Assembly: GCA_937920475.1 (NCBI GenBank)
Contig: CALEUX010000005.1
Location: forward strand, 1-50,000
Origin: an uncultured Marinilabiliaceae bacterium
GTDB taxonomy: Bacteria > Bacteroidota > Bacteroidia > Bacteroidales > Marinilabiliaceae
Length of the DNA: 50,000 nt
Reading direction: 5' to 3'
Each line of letters starts with the position of its first letter. The first letter of the stretch is position 1. Of this stretch, positions 7,948 through 17,200 are shown piece by piece. The notes below the pieces were generated by a model. That model saw nothing but the letters and a program-made list of their open reading frames with translations, had not been told where the DNA came from and made no database searches. The position numbers and the translations under genes are program-made.

Positions 7948-8937
7948 CTAAAAGGGTTTAAACCCAATAATCTCCCTCACCTCTTTTAAGGTTTTAGACG
8001 CACTGGCGTGGGCTTTTTCCTTACCCATACTTACCACTTTTCTTAAATAATCTTTGTTATCGGCAATTTCTTTAATTTTTTCCCTGATGGGTTCGTTAAA
8101 CAGGATAATATCTTCGGCAAGCTGCTTTTTTAAATCGCCATAACGAATATTACAATTGACATACTGCTCCTTAAAAAACTCCAACGTTTCAGGTTTTGAA
8201 ACCACCGACATAATGGCAAATAAATTGGCAATAGGTTCAGCAACCGGCGAGTTGAGCTCAGTTGGGCCCGTATCGGTAACAGCTTTCATTACTTTTTTCC
8301 TGATAACGGATGGCTCATCGATTAAAAAAATGCCATTCCCTTCCGATTTTCCCATTTTACCGGAACCATCCAAACCGGGAATTTTCACCAACGCCTCGCC
8401 AAAATTAAAGGGTTGTGGAATAGGAAAATACTCAACATTATACATGCGGTTGAAGCGGGCTGCAAACTTACGGGTCATTTCCAGATTTTGCTCCTGATCT
8501 TTACCAACGGGTACTTTAGCTGCATGATGAATAATAATGTCGGCTGCCATTAATACCGGGTAAGTTAACAAACCGGCATTAACATTATCGGGCTGTTGCC
8601 TGGCCTTATCTTTAAAAGAGGTGGTACGCTCCAGTTCTCCAAGATAAGCATTCATATTCAACAACAAAGTTAGCTCAGCAACTTCGGGTAAATCGCTCTG
8701 AATGTAGATGGTTGCCTTTTCAGGGTCTAGTCCCACGGCCAGATATTCTGCTAAAACCTGACGTACATTTCCATGCAAATCTTCAGGTGTGGGATGTGTT
8801 GTAAGTGAGTGATAATCGGCAATAAAAAAGAAGCAATTATTATTATCCTGCATTTTCAGGAAATTCTTAATGGCTCCGAAATAATTTCCCAAATGAAGAT
8901 TGCCCGTGGGCCGTATTCCGCTAACTACTGTTTCCAT
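7948..8937 (-). CDS. trpS: Tryptophan--tRNA ligase
   Basis: A 329-residue class I aminoacyl-tRNA synthetase that charges tRNA-Trp. The start METVVSGIRPTGNLHLGNYFGAI carries the HIGH-like signature (HLGN), and the KMSKS-like loop reads SGKMGKSEGNGIFL (near residue 200). ERTTSFKDKARQ and GLLTYPVLMAADIIIHHA are characteristic of TrpRS. The full-length frame opens with GTG at 8943, but the ATG at 8937 matches the conserved N-terminus and is preferred. Length is normal. It is single-gene and convergent with the LytTR regulator. Confidence 0.96.
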   Translation of the reverse strand: METVVSGIRPTGNLHLGNYFGAIKNFLKMQDNNNCFFFIADYHSLTTHPTPEDLHGNVRQVLAEYLAVGLDPEKATIYIQSDLPEVAELTLLLNMNAYLGELERTTSFKDKARQQPDNVNAGLLTYPVLMAADIIIHHAAKVPVGKDQEQNLEMTRKFAARFNRMYNVEYFPIPQPFNFGEALVKIPGLDGSGKMGKSEGNGIFLIDEPSVIRKKVMKAVTDTGPTELNSPVAEPIANLFAIMSVVSKPETLEFFKEQYVNCNIRYGDLKKQLAEDIILFNEPIREKIKEIADNKDYLRKVVSMGKEKAHASASKTLKEVREIIGFKPF

Positions 8938-9107
8938 AATCACGTTAAATGTTGCTATTCCTGTTCGGTTATAGCTTCTGATTAATTAATAAACCAAGGC
9001 AGGATGCTCAATAAAGCTTTTCTTCCTATTGCTGATTCTACCCAAAATTAACTGCAAAAATAATCAACTAATTCCAAAATCATCAAAAGCCTTTGGAAAA
9101 GTCTGCA

Positions 9108-9797
9108 TTAAAAATAAAACACCAACCCATTGGGAATTGGTTCTACTCTTTTACGGTGATGGTAAAATAAATACCCCGAAATAAAACCAATGGCACTACC
9201 AACAGTAACATCCGAAACCCAGTGCTTATTTTGAATTACGCGACCTACAGCCACCGAAACAGGTACTGCATAAATCCACCTTGAATAACCCTCGGCAAAT
9301 GGTGTAAAAACAGCAAAAGCCAGTGATGCATGGCCCGAAGGCAGCGATTTATACTCGTCCCTGCTTCCCGGAAACGGATGAAATGAATGAGGCCCTTCAT
9401 TCATAAAAGGGCGCGATCGTCCTGTAAGATGCTTTAAGGATTCGGTTCCAATGGCGGTAAACAAAACTGATTTAACAGAAGCCTCTGATACCTCCTGCAA
9501 CTTTTGATTTTTAAGAACATATCTTCCTAATCCCCACGTTACTAATAATGTGGGAATGATAATCTTTTTTTCGCCGGCAATATCGGTAATATCAGTCAGT
9601 TTACTCAATCCTGAATCAAGGCTTTCGGGCCCCTTTAAACTGTTATCAACCAAAAAACTAAAAGCCACCAAACCTGTAGCCACAATAACCGGCTTAATAG
9701 CAGATACCGGCTTTGTAATGCTGTCGGGAGGCGCAATGGCATTTAATGTTTGATAAAGAGCAAGAATACAGCACAGAAAATATTGTCGCATAAACAT
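9108..9797 (-). CDS. PAP2-family membrane phosphatase
   Basis: A 229-residue type 2 phosphatidic-acid phosphatase-like protein with an N-terminal signal/TM segment. The three-part active site is intact: KHLTGRSRPF (K-x6-RP type), the PSGHAS motif in YKSLPSGHASLAFAVFTPFA, and GRVIQNKHWVSDV (SR-x5-H-x3-D type, with the catalytic His). Such enzymes dephosphorylate lipid phosphates, including undecaprenyl pyrophosphate or lipid A phosphates, with the active site facing the periplasm. The substrate cannot be assigned. It is monocistronic. Confidence 0.88.
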   Translation of the reverse strand: MFMRQYFLCCILALYQTLNAIAPPDSITKPVSAIKPVIVATGLVAFSFLVDNSLKGPESLDSGLSKLTDITDIAGEKKIIIPTLLVTWGLGRYVLKNQKLQEVSEASVKSVLFTAIGTESLKHLTGRSRPFMNEGPHSFHPFPGSRDEYKSLPSGHASLAFAVFTPFAEGYSRWIYAVPVSVAVGRVIQNKHWVSDVTVGSAIGFISGYLFYHHRKRVEPIPNGLVFYF

Positions 9798-10197
9798 TAT
9801 TCATTTGCGCAAAGATACTTTTTAAAACTAAGGTATAGTACCAGAATACTCACAAAACCATCAACATATAAAATCTATGCATCAGTTTCTACAGAAATTA
9901 GATAAGCTTTTTGATTGCGATTTTCTGTTTTTGTATAAGAGCTTTTGGCGCAAAAAATATGGTGTCATCGACATCGTTACACATCTGATAAAAAGCAATT
10001 TATCAATAATCTAAATTGCTAAGCAGTACCCACCAAAACTATCCCATCTCGGCCTTTTACTTTCTCCCTGGTGACAACCAAATTTCAATCATAAAATTTC
10101 CATTAAACCAAATTCATTTTGTTTTGTCTAAAAAACATTAAACAATCAGATTCAAACTCTTTAATCTCAGGCATTATTAACTTAATAAAAAACAGTT
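9798..10197. other. Intergenic region between the PAP2 gene and the Spy-like gene
   Basis: A 400-bp divergent gap with no gene. It contains a perfect 9-bp inverted repeat, AGCAATTTA (9994-10002) and TAAATTGCT (10012-10020). Read on the minus strand, this hairpin is followed by a five-T run and looks like a weak intrinsic terminator, although no minus-strand gene is seen upstream of it. Confidence 0.45.
9986..10020 (-). terminator. Orphan terminator-like hairpin on the minus strand
   Basis: A perfect 9-bp stem (AGCAATTTA / TAAATTGCT) with a 9-base loop, followed on the minus strand by TTTTT. No annotated minus-strand gene ends here, so it may end a small untranslated transcript or be fortuitous. 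Confidence 0.35.
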
Positions 10198-10665
10198 ATG
10201 CAAATTCAACGATTAGCAATAACCTTGCTTCTTTCAGCATTGATGGTGCCAGCTTTAATGGCTCAGCAAAACAAAGCTGAAAGAAAAAATGCAGACAGAG
10301 ACCCTGCTAAACAACAGGAAATAGTAGCCCTTGAAAAATTAACAAGTGAACTGTCGCTCACACCTGAACAAGCTAAACAAGTTCAACAATTGATGGAAAA
10401 CCGCCGGTCGGAAATGAAAACCAACCGTGAAGAGCAAAAACAATTGAGAGAAACCCAACAAAAAGAAAGAGCCGAAAGACTAGACCAGGCTAAAGAAAGG
10501 CAAAAAGAGCACAATGCAAAAATGAAAGAGATACTCACAACAGAGCAATATATTCGTTATCTGGAGCTTAAAAGTGAGCAAAAAGAGGCTTTTCGCGATA
10601 ACCGAAAAAAGAGGATGGAGCACAGACAACAAAAGCGCCCCGAAAAAAAACAGCCTGCTTCGTAG
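10198..10665 (+). CDS. Exported highly charged Spy/CpxP-like protein
   Basis: A 155-residue protein with a clear signal peptide (MQIQRLAITLLLSALMVPALMAQQ, cleavage after LMA likely). A glutamine-, lysine- and glutamate-rich helical body follows. Two spaced LT-x2-Q-type motifs (LTPEQAKQVQQLM near residue 58; LTTEQYIRYLELK near 118) resemble the LTxxQ repeats of Spy/CpxP periplasmic stress proteins. Length and composition fit that group, but similarity is weak. It is monocistronic, and the strong terminator at 10781-10817 lies about 120 bases downstream. Confidence 0.7.
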   Translation: MQIQRLAITLLLSALMVPALMAQQNKAERKNADRDPAKQQEIVALEKLTSELSLTPEQAKQVQQLMENRRSEMKTNREEQKQLRETQQKERAERLDQAKERQKEHNAKMKEILTTEQYIRYLELKSEQKEAFRDNRKKRMEHRQQKRPEKKQPAS

Positions 10666-11072
10666 CGATCTATCGATCAGAAGACAAATGCCAGTAAAAG
10701 ATATCTGCTGTTTTCGATTGACTTATCATTAGTGTATTACAATTCAAAAAACAACAATTTTCAGAGTTAGGTTTAAATCGAAAAAGGTCCCATTCGTTAA
10801 GAATCGGGGCCTTTTTTGTCAGCAGAAAAATTAATTTAACATAAACCTTGTTAATTCAGTTATAAAGCATTAATTTTCAGAATACCAACAGAGTAGTTAA
10901 TCCTGATTTTAAAAAAAGTGGTTTATCAGCATTTGAAAACTGCTAAAGCGAATAGGAAAATTTGCATACCCTGCTGATATGGCTCCAATTTAACTATTAA
11001 CTTTACAATTGTTCCGATTAAACACAACGTCGTTTTAATGGTTAATTAATGTAGCATTTCTGGTAATTTAAA
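10666..11072. other. Intergenic region after the Spy-like gene
   Basis: A 407-bp gap without a gene. It contains a strong intrinsic terminator at 10781-10817. The remaining AT-rich 250 bp should contain the promoter of the soluble PAS kinase; I could not identify it with confidence. Confidence 0.5.
10781..10817 (+). terminator. Rho-independent terminator
   Basis: An 11-bp stem, AAAAAGGTCCC (10781-10791) paired with GGGGCCTTTTT (10806-10816) with one G-U pair, plus an inner ATTC/GAAT stem and a T run. It most likely ends the Spy-like gene transcript. Confidence 0.85.
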
Positions 11073-13340
11073 ATGAGCATTGATTTAAATACTGAAACCT
11101 TCAACCAAAGTACCGACTGGAAAAACTGCCTGGAACTACTGGCGCAATTTCTTCCAGCCTCAGTTGCCATGCTTGAGCGGCAAAACGGTGTTAACAACTG
11201 GGTTTATATAAGCAAAAATGCCGAATCTCAAGCAGTGGAATGGCTCAATAGCATTTCCAGCAGTTTTTATGGCTCAGCTGCTAAGCAAATGTCATTTCTT
11301 TACCCCGATAATAACCTTGGCCCCTATTATATTCAGGTAATTACGTTGAATGTTGTTCCTGCCAGAGACCTTACCATATGGCTTATTCAGTTAAATCAGA
11401 AGGAATTCTCCTATAAAGAAAAAGCACTAATCGCACAATCCACGAAAATTCTGGAGCAGGAGTTTTCTTCGCAGGGCTTTTTTTCCGGAAAGGGAATTCA
11501 GGTTTCAGGTGGATATTTAGAAGTTAGCGAACAATACAGAATTGTAATTGAAAACTCACCTGTAGGCATTTTCTTTTACAACAAAAACCTCATTATCACC
11601 CTTGCCAACGAACGATTTTGCTCTACGCTGGGGGCTCCCATGGAAAAGCTTATAGGGTTTGATATTAATAACATTACCGATACCAGAGTTATTCCTGCTA
11701 TTCTTGATTCACTTAACGGCCGCGAGGGAATTTATGAAGGAACCTACCAAACCACCATCAGCAACAAACTCGTGAATATATTACTGAAAACTGCTCCTGT
11801 TTATAACCGTCAGAATAAAATAACCGGAGGAATTGGCATTTTTCAGGATTTAACTGAGCAATACAACATAAAAAAAGCCCGCGAAGAGAGTGACATGCGT
11901 TTTATGCTGGTTGCCATGCATACCAACGATGTTATTTTTGAATGGAACAGCCAAACCAATTTGTTTCAGTGGCATGGTAACATTAAGAGTATTGTTGGCA
12001 CTGACCGCAAGCCAAAGTCGCTCAATGAATTTATTGATAAAATTCATCCTGACGACCGCACTAGAATGATGGAAAGCTGGAGCAGTCAAAAACTTGATTA
12101 TCTTTTATGGAAAGAAGAATTCAAACTTGTTCTCTCCAATGGCAGCCAAAAGCATATTAAAGGCAGTGGCATAAATGCTTTCTCCGAAGATGGACACCTT
12201 AAAACTTTGGGTACTTTAACCGATATCACCCACGAAAAAGAACTTGTTCAGTCGTTAAAAGAAGCTCTGGAAACTGCCCGTAACAATCATGCCAAAGCTC
12301 AAAGTTTACTTTCAGTTATTCCCGACCTTTACTTTGTTTTTGATAAGGATGGCTATTTCAGAGACTTTCACACAGAAAGTGACGCAAAACCATTAATTAA
12401 ACCCGAAAAGTTTCTAAATCAGCCTGTTAACAAGGTTTTGCCTCCGGAATTAGCTACTCTTACAAACGAAAAGATAAAAAGCACCTTGCTGCATAATAAG
12501 ATGCAGACTTATACATATATGCTTAACAATCTGATTTTTGAATCGAGAATGGTGCCGTATATGGACGATATGGTTATTACCATTGTAAGAGACGTCACCC
12601 AGGCAAAAATCATTGAAAAAGAACTGCTCACAGCTAAGGAAAAAGCCGAAGAAAGTGACCGTCTTAAATCTTCGTTTCTGGCCAATATGAGCCACGAAAT
12701 AAGAACGCCTTTAAATGGAATTATGGGATTTGCCGAGCTTTTACAAAGCGAAGATATTTTGCCAGAAAACCGGAATTTTTATCTCGACTTAATCCTTCAA
12801 AGCGGACAACAACTATTAGGTGTAATAAACGATGTGCTTGAAATTTCAAAAATTGAAACAGGCCAAATTTCGTTGTATAAAACCAATGTCAATATTAAAG
12901 AATTAATTACATCGTTACTTGCTATTTTCGAGGTTCGGGCCACTGAAAAGAAAATTATATTAAAAACCTCTCTGCCAAAAATATACACCCAACACACCAT
13001 CAACACCGATTTGCAAAAGATTACCCAGATTTTCAACAACCTTTTAGGAAATGCTATAAAATTTACCCGTATAAACGGAAACATTACATTTGGTTATAAG
13101 ACAATTAAATCGGAATATTGTTTTTTTGTTCAGGACAACGGAATTGGAATTGATTCGAAATACCATCAACTGGTTTTTGAACGGTTCAGGCAGGCTGAAA
13201 GCGATTCGCAAGCCGATAAAAGTGGTTCCGGGTTGGGACTATCAATCTGTAAAAGTCTGGTTGAACTGATGGGAGGCCGGATTTGGGTAGAATCGGAACC
13301 GGGTAAAGGCTCTACTTTCTTTTTTACTTTACCAAAATAA
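11073..13340 (+). CDS. Cytoplasmic multi-PAS sensor histidine kinase
   Basis: A 755-residue kinase with no predicted TM segment, so probably soluble. After an N-terminal region without a recognised domain (about 1-150) come PAS-like domains: about 155-270 (YRIVIENSPVGIFFYNKN...), about 275-390 (PAC tail GTLTDITHEKEL) and about 405-515. The transmitter follows: His541 in NMSHEIRTPLNGIMGFAELL, N box NLLGNAIKFT, G1 DNGIGID and G2 GSGLGLSICKSLVELMGG. There is no receiver domain and no response regulator gene next to it, so it is an orphan kinase. Its end faces sdhB across a bidirectional terminator. Confidence 0.92.
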   Translation: MSIDLNTETFNQSTDWKNCLELLAQFLPASVAMLERQNGVNNWVYISKNAESQAVEWLNSISSSFYGSAAKQMSFLYPDNNLGPYYIQVITLNVVPARDLTIWLIQLNQKEFSYKEKALIAQSTKILEQEFSSQGFFSGKGIQVSGGYLEVSEQYRIVIENSPVGIFFYNKNLIITLANERFCSTLGAPMEKLIGFDINNITDTRVIPAILDSLNGREGIYEGTYQTTISNKLVNILLKTAPVYNRQNKITGGIGIFQDLTEQYNIKKAREESDMRFMLVAMHTNDVIFEWNSQTNLFQWHGNIKSIVGTDRKPKSLNEFIDKIHPDDRTRMMESWSSQKLDYLLWKEEFKLVLSNGSQKHIKGSGINAFSEDGHLKTLGTLTDITHEKELVQSLKEALETARNNHAKAQSLLSVIPDLYFVFDKDGYFRDFHTESDAKPLIKPEKFLNQPVNKVLPPELATLTNEKIKSTLLHNKMQTYTYMLNNLIFESRMVPYMDDMVITIVRDVTQAKIIEKELLTAKEKAEESDRLKSSFLANMSHEIRTPLNGIMGFAELLQSEDILPENRNFYLDLILQSGQQLLGVINDVLEISKIETGQISLYKTNVNIKELITSLLAIFEVRATEKKIILKTSLPKIYTQHTINTDLQKITQIFNNLLGNAIKFTRINGNITFGYKTIKSEYCFFVQDNGIGIDSKYHQLVFERFRQAESDSQADKSGSGLGLSICKSLVELMGGRIWVESEPGKGSTFFFTLPK

Positions 13341-13358
13341 TGACAATAGCAAATATTA

Positions 13359-13388
13359 AAAATGCCGGAAAATAATCCCCGGCATTTT
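13359..13388. terminator. Bidirectional terminator between the PAS kinase and sdhB
   Basis: A perfect 10-bp stem, AAAATGCCGG (13359-13368) and CCGGCATTTT (13379-13388), with A/T tails on both sides. It lies between two convergent genes. Confidence 0.8.
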
Positions 13389-13413
13389 AGAATTTATTTG
13401 TAAGCGAACCCTG

Positions 13414-14169
13414 TTAGTCCTGAAGTTTTGCTTTTAAGAACTCACGATTCAATCTGGCAATATTAGCAACGCTAATGCCTTTGGGACATTCAACCTCGCA
13501 GGCTCCGGTGTTGGTACAGTTTCCAAACCCAAGCTCATCCATTTTGGCAACCATATTTTTAGCTCTGCGGGCTGCTTCAACACGGCCCTGTGGCAGTAGA
13601 GCAAGTTGGCTAACCTTAGCCGATACAAACAACATGGCCGAACCATTTTTACAAGCTGCCACGCAAGCTCCGCAACCAATGCATGAAGCAGCATCCATAG
13701 CCTCATCGGCATCATCTTTTGGAATAGGTATAGCGTTGGCATCGGGTACACCACCAGTATTCACCGATACGTATCCTCCGGCAGCAATAATTTGGTCGAA
13801 GGCTGTTCGGTTAACAATTAAATCCTTAATTACGGGAAATCCGGCCGAACGCCATGGCTCAATCCAAATGGTTTCGCCATTTTTAAACTTGCGCATGTGC
13901 AACTGGCAGGTGGTAATATCATCGTCGGGGCCATGGGGACGACCATTGATGTATAGCGAGCACATGCCGCAAATGCCTTCGCGGCAATCGTGGTCAAATG
14001 CTACCGGCTCCTGCCCTTCATTAATGAGCTGCTCGTTGAGAATATCAAGCATTTCGAGGAAGGAGCTGTCGGTAGAGATATTTTTTACCTGATAGGTTTC
14101 AAAACGCCCTTTTTCGCGGGCATTTTTTTGTCTCCAGACTTTTAATGTGAGATTTATATAATTTTCCAT
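13414..14169 (-). CDS. sdhB: Succinate dehydrogenase / fumarate reductase iron-sulfur subunit
   Basis: A 251-residue electron-transfer subunit of complex II (SQR/QFR). The N-terminal 2Fe-2S cluster motif is [16 protein letters not shown]. The C-terminal ferredoxin part has [15 protein letters not shown] and [15 protein letters not shown], which bind the 4Fe-4S and 3Fe-4S clusters. It passes electrons between the FAD of SdhA and the haem/quinone site of SdhC. It is the last gene of a minus-strand sdhCAB operon, 36 bp after sdhA. Whether the complex runs as succinate dehydrogenase or fumarate reductase cannot be told from sequence; many Bacteroidales use it for fumarate respiration. Confidence 0.95.
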   Translation of the reverse strand: MENYINLTLKVWRQKNAREKGRFETYQVKNISTDSSFLEMLDILNEQLINEGQEPVAFDHDCREGICGMCSLYINGRPHGPDDDITTCQLHMRKFKNGETIWIEPWRSAGFPVIKDLIVNRTAFDQIIAAGGYVSVNTGGVPDANAIPIPKDDADEAMDAASCIGCGACVAACKNGSAMLFVSAKVSQLALLPQGRVEAARRAKNMVAKMDELGFGNCTNTGACEVECPKGISVANIARLNREFLKAKLQD

Positions 14170-14205
14170 AATATCACTCGGTTAATAATTGAACTTGCCA
14201 AACCA

Positions 14206-16146
14206 TTATTTGTAATTACGCTGGATTAGCTTCACGTCAACAAACTGCAACTCTTCCTTATGGAGCTCGGGTTCCTGGTTTTCACCTTTGTATTCCCAGC
14301 ATCCCACATAGGCAAATTTGTCGTCCTGACGTTTGGCCTCGCCTTCTTCTGTTTGAAACTCTTCGCGGAAATGACCTCCACACGACTCCTCACGGTGCAG
14401 TGCATCTATAGCCATTAACTCGCCTATTTCAATAAAATCGGCTAAACGATTGGCTTTCTCAAGCTCAATATTCATTCCTTCGGCATCGCCTGTAACTTTT
14501 ACATTACTCCAGAATTCCTTTTTAATGGCACGAATTTTTTCAATGGCTTGCTTTAATCCTTCGCTGTTGCGGGCCATCCCTACAAAGTCCCACATGGTTA
14601 AGCCCAGTTCCTTATGAAAGCTGTCTACCGAGCGATTTCCCTTAACGTTTAAAAGTTTGGTGAAACGATCTTTCGCTGATTGTTCAGCTTCTACAAATTC
14701 CTTCTCATTTCCAGTCATTCGCGGCGTACGAATATCATCTGCCAGATAATTTTGAACGGTGTATGGCAGTACAAAGTAACCATCGGCCAAACCCTGCATT
14801 AAGGCTGAAGCTCCCAACCGGTTGGCTCCATGGTCGGAGAAATTGGCTTCGCCGGCGCAGAACAGTCCGGGAACAGTAGTTTGCAACTCATAATCGACCC
14901 AAATACCGCCCATGGTATAGTGGATGGCAGGGTAAATCATCATTGGAGTTTTGTATGGGTTATCGTCCACAATTTTTTCGTACATCTGGAAAAGGTTGCC
15001 GTAACGGGCACGGATAACATCTTCTCCCAAACGCTCTATTGACGATTTAAAGTCGAGATAAACAGCCAACCCTGTTGCACCAACACCATATCCGGCATCG
15101 CAACGCTCTTTGGCAGCCCTTGAAGCCACATCGCGTGGTACCAGGTTTCCAAAAGCAGGATAACGACGTTCAAGGAAATAATCACGGTCGTCTTCAGCAA
15201 TTTGGGTAGGTTTCAGTTTTCCTGCACGTATGGCTTCAGCGTCTTCCTTTTTGGCAGGCACCCAAATGCGTCCATCGTTACGCAACGATTCCGACATAAG
15301 GGTTAATTTACTTTGAAATTCGCCATGAACAGGTATACAGGTGGGGTGAATCTGAGCAAAGCAGGGGTTAGCAAACATGGCGCCCTTTTTATAAGCCTGC
15401 CAGGCAGCAGAGCCATTAGAACCCATGGCATTGGTTGATAAAAAGAATGTATTTCCATATCCTCCTGTTGCAAGTACAACAGCATGAGCAAAATGGCGCT
15501 GAAACTCACCGGTAACCAAATCGCGTGAAATGATTCCTCGAGCCTTACCATCAACTATAACGATATCAACCAATTCGTTTCGGGTGTAAAGCTTAACGGT
15601 TTTCATCTCTACCTGGCGCATTAAAGCCTGGTAGGCTCCGAGTAGTAGTTGCTGTCCGGTTTGTCCTTTAGCATAAAAAGTACGGCTTACCTGGGCGCCG
15701 CCGAACGAACGGTTATCGAGCAAACCTCCATATTCGCGGGCAAAAGGAACACCCTGCGCCACGCACTGGTCAATAATGGAGTTGCTCACTTCGGCCAGTC
15801 GGTATACATTGGCTTCGCGGGCACGGTAGTCTCCACCTTTCACGGTATCGGTAAACAAACGGTGTACCGAGTCGCCGTCGTTTGGATAGTTTTTGGCGGC
15901 GTTGATTCCACCTTGAGCAGCAATGGAGTGCGCACGACGAGGAGAATCCTGAATAGTGAATATTTTTACATTGAAACCCATTTCGCCAAAGGAGGCGGCG
16001 GCAGATGCACCGGCCAAACCGGTTCCAACCACAATAATGTCGAGTTTTCTTTTATTGGCAGGGTTAACCAGTTTTTGGTTAGCCTTATATTTGGTCCACT
16101 TTTGAGCCAATGGCCCTTCAGGGATTTTAGCATCAATTTTTACCAT
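14206..16146 (-). CDS. sdhA: Succinate dehydrogenase / fumarate reductase flavoprotein subunit
   Basis: A 646-residue catalytic subunit. The FAD-binding Rossmann start is [19 protein letters not shown] (near residue 40), and the histidine for covalent FAD attachment sits in [19 protein letters not shown]. The substrate-site motif [15 protein letters not shown] is near residue 410, and the [19 protein letters not shown] block completes the flavin site. Length fits the type-B enzymes that pair with one cytochrome b anchor. It is the middle gene of sdhCAB, 20 bp after sdhC. Confidence 0.96.
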   Translation of the reverse strand: MVKIDAKIPEGPLAQKWTKYKANQKLVNPANKRKLDIIVVGTGLAGASAAASFGEMGFNVKIFTIQDSPRRAHSIAAQGGINAAKNYPNDGDSVHRLFTDTVKGGDYRAREANVYRLAEVSNSIIDQCVAQGVPFAREYGGLLDNRSFGGAQVSRTFYAKGQTGQQLLLGAYQALMRQVEMKTVKLYTRNELVDIVIVDGKARGIISRDLVTGEFQRHFAHAVVLATGGYGNTFFLSTNAMGSNGSAAWQAYKKGAMFANPCFAQIHPTCIPVHGEFQSKLTLMSESLRNDGRIWVPAKKEDAEAIRAGKLKPTQIAEDDRDYFLERRYPAFGNLVPRDVASRAAKERCDAGYGVGATGLAVYLDFKSSIERLGEDVIRARYGNLFQMYEKIVDDNPYKTPMMIYPAIHYTMGGIWVDYELQTTVPGLFCAGEANFSDHGANRLGASALMQGLADGYFVLPYTVQNYLADDIRTPRMTGNEKEFVEAEQSAKDRFTKLLNVKGNRSVDSFHKELGLTMWDFVGMARNSEGLKQAIEKIRAIKKEFWSNVKVTGDAEGMNIELEKANRLADFIEIGELMAIDALHREESCGGHFREEFQTEEGEAKRQDDKFAYVGCWEYKGENQEPELHKEELQFVDVKLIQRNYK

Positions 16147-16166
16147 AATCTCAAAAGATTAAAAAA

Positions 16167-16871
16167 TTAAACCGGTTGATAAAATAAATACTGCAACAGC
16201 GCTATAAGGGCAAAACCCAATCCTACTACCCAGGCATAAATGCTACCCAGAACCGAGAGACGCTGACGCCAGATTTGGTTGCTGAAACCAATGGTTTGAA
16301 AAGAAGACCAGAAACCGTGCGAAAGGTGCAAAGCCAATCCTACGCCGGCAATGATATAAACTATAACAACCCACAAGTAGCTAAAAGTATAGTTTACCAG
16401 GGCATAGGCATTTTCAACATGGGTAGAAACTCCACCAATGGTTATGTCGATACCTTCAAGACGGGGATCGCCAACTAATTTCATTTTTACCCAGAATTGC
16501 GCAATGTGCAAAACCAAAAAAGCAAAAATGGTTATACCAAGCACCAACATGTTTTGTGAGGCCCAGGTTACACCAGTAGTTTTATTGCCCGAAGCGTAAC
16601 GGCTATTCCCCCTTGCTTTTTGGTTTTCGAGGGTTAGTTTAACACCCCAAAGGATATGCACCAAAAAACCAATGGCCAACATGGGTTCCATCACCTTAAT
16701 AAATGGGTTAGTGGCCATAAAATGAGCTGCTGCATTGTAAAATTCACCTCCGTCGGGCACCAATAAAAGTGCATTTACAGTGAGGTGAACAAGCAGAAAC
16801 ATCATCAGAAAAAGTCCTGACAACCCCATCAGGAGTTTCTTCCCAATGGAAGAAGATAGTAAATTGCTCAT
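16167..16871 (-). CDS. sdhC: Succinate dehydrogenase / fumarate reductase cytochrome b subunit (single anchor)
   Basis: A 234-residue membrane anchor with five predicted helices (about 12-32, 60-80, 105-128, 155-180, 205-228). Conserved histidines are available for two b haems (LLVHLTVNALL, FLVHILWGVK, LVLHIAQFW, ALHLSHGFW). There is no separate sdhD, as in the single-anchor type-B complexes of Bacteroidota and epsilonproteobacteria. It is the first gene of the operon, with a promoter identified at 16952-16920. Confidence 0.94.
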   Translation of the reverse strand: MSNLLSSSIGKKLLMGLSGLFLMMFLLVHLTVNALLLVPDGGEFYNAAAHFMATNPFIKVMEPMLAIGFLVHILWGVKLTLENQKARGNSRYASGNKTTGVTWASQNMLVLGITIFAFLVLHIAQFWVKMKLVGDPRLEGIDITIGGVSTHVENAYALVNYTFSYLWVVIVYIIAGVGLALHLSHGFWSSFQTIGFSNQIWRQRLSVLGSIYAWVVGLGFALIALLQYLFYQPV

Positions 16872-17200
16872 ATAGGATTATTTTAAATTTATTACAGTTC
16901 TGATTTTTATTTCAGAATGCAAATGTAGAACGTTCGTACACTTTTATCCAAAAAAATAAAGAAAATGATCTTTATTTATACCCGATCTAATTAGAAACCC
17001 CGAAAACACTGGTAAAATTTAGATATTTTAACAGTCACAGGCAAGCAATGAGGCCAATAAAAACCATTCCCTAATGGCTATATCAAAACCGACATACAAA
17101 ACTTGAAATGCTGAAAATAAATACACATCTTCTTGTTTTTAACTCTTAATTCACATTATTAAGATACTAAACTATACATTCAGTTACAAACATTCTATTC
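16872..17200. other. Intergenic region between hflX and sdhC
   Basis: A 329-bp gap. The sdhC-proximal part holds a good Bacteroidota-type promoter. The hflX-distal part is AT-rich with no gene or obvious terminator. Confidence 0.5.
16920..16952 (-). promoter_or_regulatory. Promoter of sdhCAB
   Basis: On the minus strand, TTTG (16952-16949) is separated by 21 bases from TACATTTG (16927-16920), followed by C. This matches the Bacteroidota sigma-ABfr consensus (TTTG, 19-21 bases, TAnnTTTG). Transcription would start about 45 bases before the sdhC ATG. Confidence 0.7.

Noticed and set aside
13475-14092. 205-residue frame antisense to sdhB
   Set aside because: A mirror of a strongly conserved coding region; the sdhB motifs on the other strand explain the open frame.
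15649-16170. 173-residue frame antisense to sdhA
   Set aside because: Shadow of the FAD-binding region of sdhA with no independent features.
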